From: Mytilus trossulus
Taxonomy: Eukaryota > Mollusca > Bivalvia > Mytilida > Mytilidae
Assembly (NCBI RefSeq): GCF_036588685.1
Contig: NC_086375.1
Coordinates: 50,662,955 to 50,726,954 of the forward strand
Direction: 5' to 3'
Length of the DNA: 64,000 nt
In this document: positions 22,021 through 34,485 of the stretch, in pieces
How positions within the stretch are numbered: the first letter of the stretch is position 1
Layout: each line of letters starts with the position of its first letter
Position numbers and translations under genes: made by a program
The notes under the pieces: generated by a model
The model's input: only the letters and a program-made list of their open reading frames with translations
What the model was told of the DNA's origin: nothing
Database searches by the model: none

Positions 22021-22679
22021 TAAGAATAATACATAGTTTTGCTCACAGTAAATTTTATAAAATGACTGTATAATTATAGATATACATGATTAAACTGAAG
22101 TGATGACTAATTATAGAATAAAAAACGGATAAATTACAAAATCACAGCCCTGTTAGCCATAGTCAATGCAACGCCCAATAGTGTCATTTGTTAGCTAATG
22201 ATTCAAGAAATCAAGTCTCAAACTAACACTATGAGTAGGAATATGTGCAATACAGTTCGAATAGGTATCTAAACAGACGATTAAAACGAGAGGCAACTAT
22301 GAAACAAATATGTTGTATATTTTTTGTGTTCCCTTGTGCATATAGGAATGTTGTTCAGTACATTTAGGATAATTCAAGATTTATGAGCAGGTGTGTCGAA
22401 AAATTATACAATCTTCATAATAAAAATACAAATTTTTTGCAATAGATTTTGCTGCACATCAAACAGTAAGTTACATTAAGACTCCATGTCCGTTTTCTTC
22501 ATCTTAGCTATAAAAAAATGAAGTTAAAGTCATTCATTTGTATATATAATTATCTGTTCTTTCAAACCAAACAGTTTATAACTTAAAGTTATTGTGCTCA
22601 TAACAAGTCATTACTCTGCTACATTCCGTAAGTGCCTTTTCATGTCAGGAGCCTGTAAAAAGTAAATTAACAAATACTC

Positions 22680-22830
22680 CATACAAATTCAAAACGGAAA
22701 GTTCCTTATCAAATGACAAAATCAAAAGCTCAAACACACCAAACGAATGGAAAAAAAAATCATATTCCTGTTTAGAATATTCATTTCTTTATGTAGAAAA
22801 TTATGGATTAAATCTGGTTTTAGAGCTCGC
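22680..22830 (-). repeat. Dispersed repeat, reversed TTTTCCTCGG family
   Basis: AAAACGGAAAGTTCCTTATC followed by CTCAAACACACCAAACGAAT is shared with 18030-18110 and 18920-18960. Confidence 0.5.
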
Positions 22831-24019
22831 TTAACAAAAATCTTCCATTATATTAAAATTAATAGGTTAAAAAAACACAGAAATAACAGGTAAAATTGTA
22901 AAATAAAGTCATCATAGATAAAAGGATTGACATTTTTTTTTTTACGCCAGAAGCTAATTTTTTCTACCAAAAAAAGTCATCAGTAACGCTAAAATCTAAA
23001 AAAGAAGACAAAAAGGCAAGATAAAGCAACATAGGGTCGGGTAGGGTACAACAGTCAACATTTTATTATAATCCTAATCACTTTAAAAACAAATAAATAT
23101 GTCAACAACCGCTAGTTTTCTCAATTAAATTGCTTTGCATTTGTCATTTTTGGCATGTTATAGATGACTGTGCGGTATGCGCTCATTTATCATGGCAATT
23201 TATTTCTGATAAAGTATTATCAAAAAGCGGGATTTTCAAACAATTAAAAATGATTTGTTATTTTACCAGTTTTGAGCTTTAGTAGATCATGACATTTTTA
23301 CTGAGTGTTGATTTGCACGGCGGATGATACATGTATAACAGGAGAAGCTCATCCTGTCGGTGTTTCCGGTGTCACTCATATAGGTTCTTGTAATTTCATC
23401 AGATTGTTATTGTTGCCTTGATTTGTTTTTACTATTGATAAACTGATGTCGCCTGAATTTGAACAACATTTGAAATTTGGCATCACAATAATACGTTTGT
23501 CTCAATGTTACAAAGTTTTCATAATTTGAAATTAATTATTTATAACCAAATTATGTTCAAACCGTTCAAGTCTTCTGAGAACATTCAAGTCTTTTAAAGA
23601 ATTTATACAGTTTGCATTTTTATAAACTTAAGTACAATTTATTATGTTTAATTGATTTGAAATCATCATTTAAGTGCCTAACAGTAATATCAATACGTGA
23701 ACGAACATTGATAATAAAGGTGAATTAATCAATCATTTGTATAGAGAGCAGTTTAAGGAAAAGTATAATTTTTTATTGAATTACAGTTATCGCTACATAG
23801 CACGCATAGACGGTTGTCAAAACGGAATTTTACGCTTGCTGTTATGATAGTCTCGAATGGACATCTGCACATTCGTAGCAATTATATCGTTGGTTATATG
23901 ATTCTTCGAAACACTTACTTTGAAATCGTCTATACATGTACTTTGTAGAATAATGTACATTGTCATGCCTTCCGTCATAATAAAGATCTCTCAATCATTA
24001 CATATGGTTTATAGAGAAT

Positions 24020-24150
24020 AATACATGGCAAAATCCGTATCATATGTCGTATCATCCCGAGACAATAATATCAGCCCGAGGGCCTTTAGGCCCAAGGGAT
24101 GATATTGGTCGAGGATGATACGGCATGTGATACGGATTTTGCCATGTATT
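24020..24150. repeat. Foldback element with GGGCCTTTAGGCCC centre
   Basis: AATACATGGCAAAATCCGTA at the left mirrors TACGGATTTTGCCATGTATT at the right. Inner arms around CGTATCATCC / GGATGATACG and the GGGCCTTTAGGCCC centre complete a palindrome of about 130 bp. Confidence 0.78.
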
Positions 24151-24548
24151 ATACGCTTTATCATATATTTCAACAGAAGAGAATGTTATATGAACTGTTT
24201 TCTGATCCATAGCACCGGCTTACCTTCAGTTCTGCTGTTTGTCTGGTTTCAAAGCCTTAAAATAACTGCTCAGTTATTTATACGAAGCACCTGGGTTCTC
24301 TTACAATCTGTTGTTTTGAAAATATTTTGTTTATTTTTGCATTTATTTGAGTGTTTTGTATATTTTATAGTTGCATTTAGTGCGCCAAAAAAAATTTGTT
24401 GTAAAAACTTGATGTTCGTAACGTCACATACAATATGAAAACTTGATGTTCGTGACGTTACATACCAAACAATGACGTCATTCAAAAAATTGACCTATTT
24501 TAAGGAAAATTTTTCTTAAGCAAAAAAAAAAACAACAACAGACGATGT

Positions 24549-24672
24549 AAAAAAAAAAAAAAAAAAAAAAAAAAGGGTATGCGATACGGGTTTTACCATG
24601 CGATACGGGATATGCGATACGGGTTTAGCTATGCGATACGGGGTATGCGATACAGGGTATGTGATACAGATT
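24549..24672. repeat. Poly-A tract followed by TATGCGATACGGG array
   Basis: A pure A run (about 24549-24574) leads into five or six loose copies of TATGCGATACGGG up to 24672. The unit resembles the arms of the nearby hairpin (TGTGATACGG), so the two may be parts of one element. Confidence 0.7.
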
Positions 24673-26584
24673 GGAAAAACGAACCTTTATTAGATATACA
24701 AAATAGCTGTATTTTGTACTAAATATATGATAAAGATTGTTATATCGAGTATACTTTTCATATTCGCTCTACTACGTATTGTCAAACCATATTTAAGTTT
24801 ACACATTGATCATATTAATATCAAATACAAAACTTAACTGTAGACTTTTCACTGACGTAAATAGTATAATAACAAAAATACCGGTAAAATCAAAATTCAA
24901 AACGGAAATTTCCTGTCTAAAAAGTCTAAATATGCAATGCAGTATATGAAACATAATGATGTTGCCCTGAATTTCAAATAGTTGTTAGTTTATACAAAAA
25001 TTTGATACTAAAACATCTATAAAAACTGCATTCTCATATTTTCTCATAAAAAAAACTACTAGATAAACCTCAATGCGACCACATGAATGTATCAATTTCA
25101 TATCATTGCCTAACTGTTGTGTTTACTAATCATGATGTCTCCGAAATTTATAATTATATATTGTAAGATGTTTTGATTTTATAATAAACGATAACAATCG
25201 TAATATTCAGGCATTCTTCAACACATAACGTTTTAAAAAATATTTAGTACATTTACAAATCAAATTTGTTTTAGATTTTATTATACTTTTGTATGATCTT
25301 AAACACTGAAAGAAAATTGGTGAAGATTGGTCCGATCAGAGGTCTTGTGGATACATTGTATATTCTACCAGCAAAATTTTACCCAATAACACTGCAAAGC
25401 CTTTCTATTGAATATCAACCCATTTAACATTTTAGGCAAAAAAAGCCTGGTTTTCAAAAATATCGTAATGAAGATATTTCTTGTGAAAGAATTGATGACT
25501 CACATTTAACTCTCTTAAGATATTTTATTATATAACTGTCTTTATAATGTTTGAGTTACCTATACGCTTTCTCATGATTCAATTACGACAAATGGGGACA
25601 GAATGATAGTTCACAAAATGTATAATGTCATCGCAACAATTGTTCACAGCAGAATGAAAAATGAGGGTTCAGAGAAAAAATCGTTTTCAAAAATCGACTT
25701 TAATTTACCCAAAAAAAAATTAAAGCGAAATTTTTACATTTATTATGCATGAAACATAATTTAATAGAAATAAAAAATATTTGTCTCTAATTACTTGTTT
25801 GATATGATATTAGAATTATCATTATTATTGTTATTTTTTTTATGGTATTTCGAATATCATTGTAATAACTCATCCATTGTGATCCCTGAAAGCATATTTA
25901 TCGTGTTTTACATATCCTAAACACTACTTCATAAACAAAGGATCTAAACATCTGACAAAAGTTGATGTTTATATAAAAACACAATTCGGCCACATTAGTT
26001 ACATAATTAATTTCGTTTACTATTGGACTAAAAGTTATCTCGGAGATGGAAAAACCTATGATGACATTTGATGGCCATTTGACGTTTATTTTCTAGTCAC
26101 GTTCATTCATTGAATCAAATTACCATAAAGTGGAAAGTTTGTTTCTTTATAATTTCACTTCTCCCCACTGTGATTCCATTAAAAGAAGAAATAACTTCAG
26201 GTACATTTGTTCCATTGAGACATTTAAAGAATTAATAATAGAGGTTTACCTGAAAATGAATTAAAATTTGAAAAATATTCATCATGCTCATTGTAATAAT
26301 CATAATAGATATATATTTATTTTTTATTTACCAATACGAGGAAGATATTTTTTAAGACATACAGGTAGATACATGGTATAAATGACTCACTATGTATTTA
26401 AGTCGTGGTGATAAACAGAATCTGCTGTCTTAAATTATCTTATTCAGCTTAATTTTCAATAAGCAAAACAAAAAAAGTTTGTCTAATGCCCTTAATTATG
26501 TATCGGCATCTTGTAATACACCAGGTTGTATTAATAGGACTACACTGCATAAAATGGAATTTGTCACGACTGATTAGGGTCTTC

Positions 26585-26830
26585 CGTTTTCGTTTTGAAT
26601 TTTCCTCGAATTTTTTTTAATCAGTATTTTTGTGATTTTCAGGTAGCTTTAAAACCAGGTTTGATCCAATATTTTTTGCGTAAGAAAATGCCTGCACCAA
26701 GTCAGGAAAATGACAGTTGATATCCATAAGTTTGATAAGTTTGAATTTTTTGATTTTCCCATTTGATTACAGACATTCTGTTTTTAATTTTCCTCGGAGT
26801 ATTTGGTGATTTAATTTTCTCACACATACT
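26585..26830 (+). repeat. Dispersed repeat (TTTTCCTCGGAG family)
   Basis: TTGAATTTTCCTCG appears near 26597 and TTTTAATTTTCCTCGGAGTA near 26780. Between them lie AAAACCAGGTTTGATCC and CTGCACCAAGTCAGGAAAAT. Confidence 0.6.
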
Positions 26831-27164
26831 GTAGAAATCCACCCCATAATCATACGTTCGAGACACTAATGGTTGATTTGGTTCATTAAAACATACCGTA
26901 CCTTATTAAGCCAAAGACACCTGTTATGGTACTTTTAAAATCATTCATTTTTATTTTTTTATTTATTCTAGCGCACCTTTATATCACGATAACTGCAATA
27001 AATAGGTCTTCAGCATATTATATTAAGTGTATACCAATATAGTCTTTTAATTAATAAAGAATCATACCGACGGGAAATGCGATTTACAATAACTTTAATG
27101 ACATATCATTAAAATGCAGACGTACAAAATGAACAAAACTGTATCTTTCAAAAGGAATAATAAA

Positions 27165-27310
27165 TACCAGAATGTGGCGGGGTTAACATGTTTGCTGTTG
27201 CCAAACTTTTCACCTTATACGGGACAGTGGTGGAAAAGTATAAAATAAAAGAAGCTATGAAAAACAGTTAAATAGGTCGAAATCATCAGATCAAAATACT
27301 GACTCTAACA
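27165..27310 (+). repeat. Partial copy of the abundant GTGGCGGGGTTAACATG repeat
   Basis: GAATGTGGCGGGGTTAACAT, then GGGACAGTGGTGGAAAAG and the CATCAGAT block match the last third of the family seen whole at 11465-12305. Confidence 0.6.
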
Positions 27311-28045
27311 AAACAATACAGTACTGAGTGTACTCAATCTTCCTAAAAACTAGGACAAACAAATAATGCGTTTACTTTTATATTTTCTTAAATATTAAAT
27401 ATTACTGATGAATTCTTTCAAAACATGTGAATATTTGTGTAGAAGGCAAAAAAAAACGTTTTTAAAGTTGTTTTAAAAGCATAAAATCTCCAACGTTACA
27501 CTTCATTCAAAGTAAAGAAATAGTCTAGTTGTTAAAATATTACAAACGTCGGGAAAAAAGTAACTTCATCGTTTTGTGAGCAATAAGATGTAAATATTTG
27601 ACGTTTCCTACTATATATTAGATTATGGATTGGTGAAAACCATAAAAACGATGTCGGTGACAATAATAATTTTCATCATTAAGGTGGTACCTAACACTTT
27701 CACTAAAATTAATTTGGCTCGTTTAATTTTGATAAACTTTTGACAAAGCATTTACTTTGACCCTTTTACAAAATTATAAAAATTTCAAAAATTTTGAACC
27801 AACCGTTTTGTCAGAAAAATTACACTGGTTATATAGCTGTTTGACAAACACCAATTTTGATCTTTTAGAAGCTAATTATTCCCTTTACAACACACTAGAA
27901 CTATTTCAAGTTAATATTCACTATAAATTTTTTGTTTCATGACAGCATTTTTGTTTGTAATACATATGTTTGTATAAGATCAAAGCATTCAGAAAATGTT
28001 AGTGAACATCAATAATTAAATCATCGCTGTGAATTTTTTTTTATA

Positions 28046-28585
28046 ACCTCCCATCTGACCTATCTATCATGAAGAAAATTTATCAATTATGCAAGAAATG
28101 AAAGTCAAAATCAATGAATAAACCGAATTATGATGATTTTCCAGGAGTTTTCTCAAATTTGATACATCGGACTGTCATGAAGCATGAACCTTGTCACACG
28201 TTTCAAATTTGATAATTATTGAAGCTTGTATAATGAATGAGGTTCTAATAGGTAATTTTGAAATTAGTTTATTTATGACAAGCTTGAAAGATACACAATC
28301 TCAAAATTCAAATGATCTAATTTAATATTTATTAAAGAGGATATTTTAATAACAATACTTAAACAAAATGGTATTACTCTTTTACTAAACTCATTGTTCC
28401 CTTGTGTGTGTTGGCACTAGATAAACTAATATATTCAATAAAAGCTTATAACGCTCCTAAAACCCACACGGGAGTTTTGTCATAAAAAGGCAAAGTGAAT
28501 ATTGTGAACGTTCAGTCAATTACGTTAAACAGTTTATTTTCAAACACATTTTTGTACAGAAACACTATTTGTTGTAACATTCAGT
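28046..28585 (+). promoter_or_regulatory. Upstream region and promoter of peptide precursor A, conserved with copy B
   Basis: This segment aligns by eye with 39480-39992 upstream of the paralogue. Shared blocks include CCTCCCATCTGA, AATTATGCAAGAAAT, TCATGAAGCATGAAC versus TTATGAAGCATGAAC, GGGAGTTT, CATAAAAAGGC versus TATAAAAAGCC, and GAACGTTCAGTCAATTA. The A-rich TATA-like box is at 28482-28489, with an initiator-like TTCAGTC about 25 bp downstream. Conservation while the introns diverged suggests shared regulation or simply a fairly recent segmental duplication. Confidence 0.6.
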
Positions 28586-28660
28586 ATGAAGGCATTTGCT
28601 CCAAACGTGTATTGTTTTGTTACTGTGATAACTCTTCTAAGCAGTGCCTGTGGATATATT
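28586..28660 (+). CDS. Peptide precursor A, exon 1 (signal peptide)
   Basis: The first ATG after the conserved leader (ACATTCAGT) opens MKAFAPNVYCFV. The exon has 25 codons and ends GGATATATT|GTAAGT. The exon length, the CFVTVI core and the ACGY end are all shared with copy B. Confidence 0.78.
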
Positions 28661-31154
28661 GTAAGTAGTTCTAGTTTCTTCAAATTTATTAGAAAGACAA
28701 ATAGAAATATGTAAAAAATTTTCTCATATATTTTGGCAATATATATAATTTTCTATTATATCAAATCTAATATTAAATGCATTTTAAATGATAAGAATAA
28801 AAAACACGAAATAAATAGAATGATTTTATTAGTAAACCATCACCTATTCTGTTTGATAATTGATATAATAAAATTGAAAATAGTAATAATAATAATAGGA
28901 TACTACTACATGTATACTTGAATGTATGGGCCTGTTATCACTATCACTGTTTTCTGATACAAATTTCATCGGTCAATTATTTTGATGGTTTGTTTCATAC
29001 AGACTTTGATCAAGTAGAATATTTTCCTACTTTTCTAAATTTAGATGGACTTATGATTTGACAAAACTATTTATGAAAAAAGGTGACAATCCATAACTTA
29101 ATGAAGGTTTATCTCGTTTAAGTTTTCTTTGAAAATGTTTTTGATGAAAAACTTTGATAGGGACAACAGATAATGCTAACTTTGCCACCCGGACCTACTC
29201 CAAAACGCTTCTTTACGGATAAACAAATCGGTTTATTAAATATTGGTTTACTTCTATTGTCTATCATGAATAACAACTTCGTTTTTAATTTCAATTTTGT
29301 TCTGCACAATGCGGACATTTTCTAAAAGTTATATATTCTGAAGTAATACAAATACTTTAAGAGTATATTGGACCATGATGATTATATCAACTTATCATTC
29401 TAAATCATGCTATCGGTTTTTAATTATATTATTATTTCTATATTATTTTATTAAAACTGCAGTATTCAGTTAATTGTGTGATTGTGTCATGTGTTATACA
29501 ACTCTTAAATACGAAGGATTTTTTACCCCACGTATAGATTATCTGAGTTTAAGTTGGCAAAACTTTTGTAAAAATTGTGTCGTCAATCATATGCATATTC
29601 ATTCATCATTCTTAATTAGTCTATATGCACTGTGTTATGATAATTTACAATCCAAGTTGGTAGAAGACACATAAACCAACTAACTACTTTGATAATAAGA
29701 ATTGTTTCTGTTAAGTGAATTAAAAAACGCTGAGAACGTGTTTTTTATGCGTTATTTGATAGAAAAATATAAATGGATTCCCTTTTGAGGTATAACTATA
29801 ATTGTTTTTTAGGTTTTTTTGGGGGTTTTTTTTGTTCAGTAAAATGTAATGTGTGTATATAATCAAAGGTTTTTAATATAATTACAAGGAAAGAAACAGT
29901 TGTCTAATGACAATGTTGACTGTCGGATTTGGTTTTTGTTTCGTAGAAATCATCAGTAAGTTAAAATCTCATTCTAGATTGTTAAAAGAATCTTTAAAAT
30001 CCTTTATTTGCGCAGACGATGATTTTGGATACGCCGCAAGATGGCATACATTGGTTTTTTTTCTATTTGTTTTTATTCTTGACAAACTATTCATTGGACT
30101 TAACTAGTTTTCAATCTATATGTTGTTAGTTTTAGTTTACAGAAAACAATTTGTTAAGGTTATAATGTCCAGTTAGAATCATTCTGTTATTATTTTTTTC
30201 ATGGATGCATAAGGGATCTTGACTTCCCTTCATTTTGCGACATGAAAAAATCCCCTATGAATAAAAGGGACAAATAAAAAACAATTAAAAATATTAATTT
30301 GATGCGCCCTATGCGTTTTCATCAACAAATAGTCCTAATTTAAATGTCATATTCATTAAAAAAAATCATTTTATGTGAATTAATATTGATGATAATTTAT
30401 GAGTAGAATCGGTGTATTTAACAGGTACTTAACAACGTTAACATGTGAACCTAGAAAGTTTAAGATAAAACAAAATATAGAAGTAGGCATAACTTGTGAA
30501 TGAATGATAAAGTTGTACGTGATTTGCATTGTAGATTTTGAATACAAATAGCTTGGAAGATATGATTGAAAATGATAGCCGTAAAGATGTTTTTTCCACA
30601 GCGGATGAGTTGGCACTTTTGAAATTATTGCGCCCTTCCAAATATGACGATTTACTGCTAGCTAATTCAAATGCATTGGATAAACAGATTGACGAGAGTT
30701 TTGTGGATGGAAATAGACAAAAGGTGAACAGTATGAGTTATTATTTCATTCACGTTTTTCAAATTTTGAGAATAATCGATACATACATGTTTGTAGGACA
30801 CAGTTTTATATTTCCCTACACACGTCAAATTATCTGCGGTGATATTTTCTGTAACGAATTTGTAATTGGATCAAAAATACAATGAGTATGAAAGACAAGA
30901 AGACCCACGGGATGATAAAAAAATATAGTTTTCTTGTGTTTACGTCGTGTCTTATTCTCTAAAAAAGATACTTTCAGTAGAAATGTAATCTTCATTTGTA
31001 AGAGAACTGTTAAAAACTATAAATTATATTGTATTACTTTACGGAGTTATATTATTAAATGAATATCCCTTTTTTTTTATTTCAGATGACGGACTTTGAA
31101 GTGCAATCGAAACGACTTGCCTGCATTCAATATGGTTGTAAACCTGGAAAGTAA
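28586..31154 (+). CDS. Secreted peptide precursor A, predicted amidated C-x-x-Y-G-C peptide (complete)
   Basis: Exons 28586-28660, 30535-30723 and 31086-31154, both introns in phase 0, give 110 residues. Residues 1-24 are a signal peptide (core CFVTVITLLSSACG). Residues 25-96 are a charged, largely acidic propeptide. Lys97-Arg98 is a prohormone convertase site. The predicted product, 99-108, is LACIQYGCKP with Cys101 and Cys106 closing a six-residue ring, followed by Gly-Lys and the stop, which predicts C-terminal amidation after Lys removal. The layout fits a neuropeptide, peptide hormone or secreted bioactive peptide. Ring size equals that of vasopressin or urotensin II, but no neurophysin domain or family motif is present. 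It is paralogous to 39993-51220. The family is not one I recognise. A GTAAGA at the stop could be an alternative donor. Confidence 0.75.
28661..30534 (+). other. Intron 1 of peptide precursor A
   Basis: This 1.9 kb intron is AT-rich with no recognised element. Small open frames in it carry no known domain. Confidence 0.65.
30535..30723 (+). CDS. Peptide precursor A, exon 2 (propeptide)
   Basis: The acceptor is TTTGCATTGTAG and the donor CAAAAG|GTGAAC, with 63 codons in phase 0. The sequence LEDMIENDSRKDVFSTADE aligns with LQNMIDNERRKDFSTLDE in copy B, and both exons end in basic/Gln-rich residues (NRQK versus KRQM). Confidence 0.76.
30724..31085 (+). other. Intron 2 of peptide precursor A
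   Basis: This 362-bp AT-rich intron ends in a strong pyrimidine tract before TTTCAG. Nothing else is seen in it. Confidence 0.7.
31086..31154 (+). CDS. Peptide precursor A, exon 3 (mature peptide)
   Basis: The exon encodes MTDFEVQSKR, then LACIQYGCKPGK and TAA. SKR-x-x-C-x-x-Y-G-C is the segment best conserved with copy B (SKRVVCTKYGC). Selection on the dibasic site and ring would explain this. Confidence 0.76.
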   Translation: MTDFEVQSKRLACIQYGCKPGK

Positions 31155-31275
31155 GAAATATAAAGAGCATACTCAATATAAAAAAAACTATGGAAGAATA
31201 ATTAATGCCATGTATGAATGTGACTTTAAACGTCACAGAAAAATGACTGTGTATTAATGTGTACTATCATTCAAT

Positions 31276-31281
31276 AATAAA
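31276..31281 (+). terminator. Polyadenylation signal of peptide precursor A
   Basis: AATAAA lies about 120 bp after the stop codon, a normal distance for a short 3' untranslated region. Confidence 0.5.
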
Positions 31282-31944
31282 GCAGAGTTTAGTAACCTCA
31301 ATCGCAACTGTTAGTAAAAATGCCAATGAGAAACATTGATGATCTCAAATCTTGTTTGTTTTGAATATCCAAATTTCCCGAAGCTGCGTACAAACCATGG
31401 TGCCTGGCCTACTCATTTGTATGTTCTACCAATGAATTAACATTTTCCCAACGAAAGAGAAATACCGCGACACTGTTAACTGGTGAAGGGACAATACCCA
31501 TATTGCTTCTTAAAAATTCAAAAGAAAGTTTGATTTTTTTTTTAATTCGGTCATTCTCTTAAATAATTTCTATCAAAATCATCAATTTTTCACATTTTAC
31601 ATCACATCAATGATTGAAACTCTGTCCTCAAGAAATAATCTACAATACTTCCCCCATAAAATGATACTATATACTCTGCAGGTTTATTTTTTTGAGATGT
31701 AAAACGGGAAAAATAAATTTGGAGGTAGAATTTTTCAGGGGTTGTCAGCATTTCCATCTTTTCCAACTATACACTTCTTCTGGTCAACCAATTCTTTTTC
31801 CAAATGACTCTGAGCTCTTTCAGACACTTGTACAAAACAAGATCAAAGACGCTAAACAACTAATTTGCTAATACATTATATAAATGATGTTCCTTCGATT
31901 AACATTCCAATCTTTCTAATGAGCTGTCATTAATATATCCTCTG

Positions 31945-32190
31945 CCAGTAGGACAACTCTTCACAAACGACCAAGTGACATAGAAATTAACAACTTCAGT
32001 CACAAAACATGTTTCAACAATAAGCAAAACCTATTGGCCATATTCAGCTTATAAAAAGACCGTTAAAGAACTGTATAATAATTCAACCAAGAAAAAAACA
32101 GCCTGATTTTTGTACAAAATAATAATAAAAAAATATATATATATATATATATCAGTTAACGAGAACTGAATGACAGGCTCCTGACGTAAA
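31945..32190 (+). repeat. Abundant mussel repeat, decayed copy
   Basis: GGACAACTCTTCACAAACGA, then GACATAGAAATTAACAACTT and a late ATGACAGGCTCCTGACG follow the order of the 11465-12305 family, with many differences. A (TA)n run at 32132-32152 interrupts it. Confidence 0.55.
32132..32152. repeat. (TA)n microsatellite
   Basis: About ten uninterrupted TA units. Confidence 0.85.
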
Positions 32191-32649
32191 CATTCCACCG
32201 GAAACTTGTTCAGATCACCCGTGATATGAACCTACTATGTATAACACTTGATTGTTAAACATGCGATTGTTATCGATTCAGTGAAAGACCTGTATGCCAT
32301 GATTCGACACTGTTACACGTTACAACTTTATCGATCATGATTATCCATCTGCAGTGGCCTGCCAATTAAAAGTTCACTATAACACATGTTTGGTTGTTTA
32401 ACAGACAATTGCCATCAATACTGCCAAATGGCACCTTTTGACACTGCAACAAGTAAGGTCGTCCTCAGACTAAAATATCGGAATTCGACCAGCAATATAG
32501 ATTATATCATAGCATAACTGCACGCTCTTAGTAGAAGCAAGTTAAAATAGGTCAGTTCAAGATTGCCCCAAATTGGTAGACCAGACCCCACTTCTCAATC
32601 CATAGATCGATATATTCTGGATGTTTTTCTTCTATGTAATTCAGTAATC

Positions 32650-33170
32650 ACTTCTACAAAAGGGCGAAAGACACCAAAGGAACAGTCAAACTCATAGATT
32701 GAAAATAAACTGACAACGCCATGGCTTAAAAAGAAAAGACAAACAAACAAATGGTTATACACAGGACATAATAAAAAAAATTACGAAAAACGTTAATTTT
32801 CAAAATGACAATTTCAACTTCACCACTATTTGTAACTCTTAGTTTAATAGATTCCGTGTTGATAGCAACCCTTTATCAAGAAAACATGATAGGAAATACA
32901 AGCCCGGAAAATATCGTATCAATTGGGAGATTTATACTCCGTATGCAGGCGTTGCTGGAATATTGCTACATAGAAATGGAAAGTTTACAATTGGGAAGTT
33001 GGAATCATCTCCTTTGTCGTCAAGTTTGTTTTTAACCGACCCTCATTGTCAAATTCTAGATGTAAGTCAAAATATGAGGCAAACTTAACTGTATCTGCTG
33101 TATCATTTATCTCTAGTTCAATGGGATAGATGCGTTAAACATAGCGGAAATTAAAGTTAGATAAAATTGA
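32650..33170 (-). mobile_element. Penelope-like element, reverse, internally deleted
   Basis: On the minus strand the RT part matches the 49185 copy from the ELDIKDTTDT-like block through PAYGVY and RACISYH to the segment before RKFYG. It then jumps to the 3' end (TAGCCATGGCGTTGTC-like and TTTGACTGTTCCTTTGGTGT). About 200 bp between them are missing. There are multiple frame breaks. Confidence 0.65.
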
Positions 33171-33460
33171 GAATGGAAATGGGGAATGTGTCAAAGAGAC
33201 AACAACCCGACCAAATAAAAAAACAACAACAGAAGGTCACAAACAGGTCTTCAATGTAGCGAGAAATTCCCGCACCAGGAGGCGACCTTCAGCTGGCCCC
33301 TAAACAAATATATACTAGTTCAGTGATAACGAACGCCATACTAATTTCCAAATTGTACACAAGAAACTAAAATTAAAATAATACCAGACTAACAAATGCC
33401 AGAGGCTCCTGACTTGGGACAGGCGCAAAAAGGCGGCGGGGTTAAACATGTGTGTGAGTA
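33170..33460 (+). repeat. Dispersed mussel repeat (AATGGGGAATGTGTCAAAGA family)
   Basis: This is the best copy in the window, from GGAAATGGGGAATGTGTCAA through CAGGAGGCGACCTTCAGCTG to GGCTCCTGACTTGGGACAGG. Its last 60 bp resemble the end of the 11465-12305 family. Confidence 0.65.
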
Positions 33461-33869
33461 TATTTTCCTATCTTCTTATCTTTCGTCCTTAGAAGTTCCT
33501 GTATGACGTCAGCCTCGTAATAATACAGGAACCAAGATATGAGGCAAACTAGAAATTGACTTTAAAGTCACCAATGATTGCCCAAATTTATCTTGTGTCT
33601 GTTTTTTGTAATTTTACTGATGTGTCGTGATTGTCATTCGAATTGAAATGAGCTCAGTGTAACCAGGCATTGTTATAAAAATCGATTTAACAATTATCAC
33701 AGGTTTGGCGCAGCGATGAATCATGCTTTTTTTCGAAAATGTAAACAGAGGTCAAAATTGTTTTATACTTGCTCGCGTGTGGGAATTAAGTGGGTTTTAA
33801 GGCCGTAGTGTCTGTTTATTGTGAGCAATCACTTACATTGATAGAACAAACTGATTTGGGACTTTCATT

Positions 33870-33920
33870 TTTGGATTTTCCCAGGAGTTCAGTATTTTTG
33901 TGATTTTACTTTTCATTTTT
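33870..33920 (+). repeat. Short TTTTCCTCGG-family fragment
   Basis: GGATTTTCCCAGGAGTTCAG followed by TATTTTTGTGATTTTACTTT matches the family at 5820-5870 and 53220-53270. Confidence 0.5.
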
Positions 33921-34485
33921 TTAAACTTGCTAAAAAGGCATAACATTAAAAAAGAGGTGTTTTGTAGCAAAATATTCTCAACAAAAGTAGAAGATATTTC
34001 TAAAAGATAACACCATAAAGCAAGGGTATACATATATTTATTTTAATTAATTTAAGAAGAGAGATTTCCATAATAGTTACAGAATGTTCCCCTAATACAA
34101 CAGCTTTTGGTCGACAAAAATAAGGGAAAATATAACAAGGTGTCATTCAAAACGAAGCATTAGAAGAAGACACACTGACAACGACATGACAAACTAAAAA
34201 AAAGACGCATTCTGCAATATATTCTAATCGTTATGTCATGAGCTTAGAAAAGATTTTGTAACTCAATAGTCTCGATCAACTATGCAAAACATGTCATGAA
34301 TCATACGATTCGTGTCTGTGTCAATTACGATATAAATGATTAATTTTTAGATTAAATATGCTTTAATATGAACCAAACGCTAGCATGGATATCGCATTTT
34401 TCTGTCTATATTGAAATGACGTTATAAATAAAATTCCTAACTACAGAACCGACATCAGATTCTGTATATCAGTTATCTTTTATAA

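Larger units (their letters stand above)
18393..28045. other. Intergenic region, 9.7 kb, repeat-rich
   Basis: No gene is recognised on either strand. The region holds a 125-bp tandem duplication (18982-19235), a perfect-looking hairpin (19271-19402), dispersed repeats (21475-21800, 21855-22020, 22680-22830, 26585-26830, 27165-27310), a second hairpin (24020-24150), and a poly-A plus CGATACGG array (24549-24672). The stretches 19500-21450, 22850-24000, 24680-26580 and 27310-28040 show nothing I can name. Confidence 0.6.

Noticed and set aside
24115..24438. 107-codon open frame
   Set aside because: It starts inside the right arm of a hairpin and has no recognisable domain or splice support.
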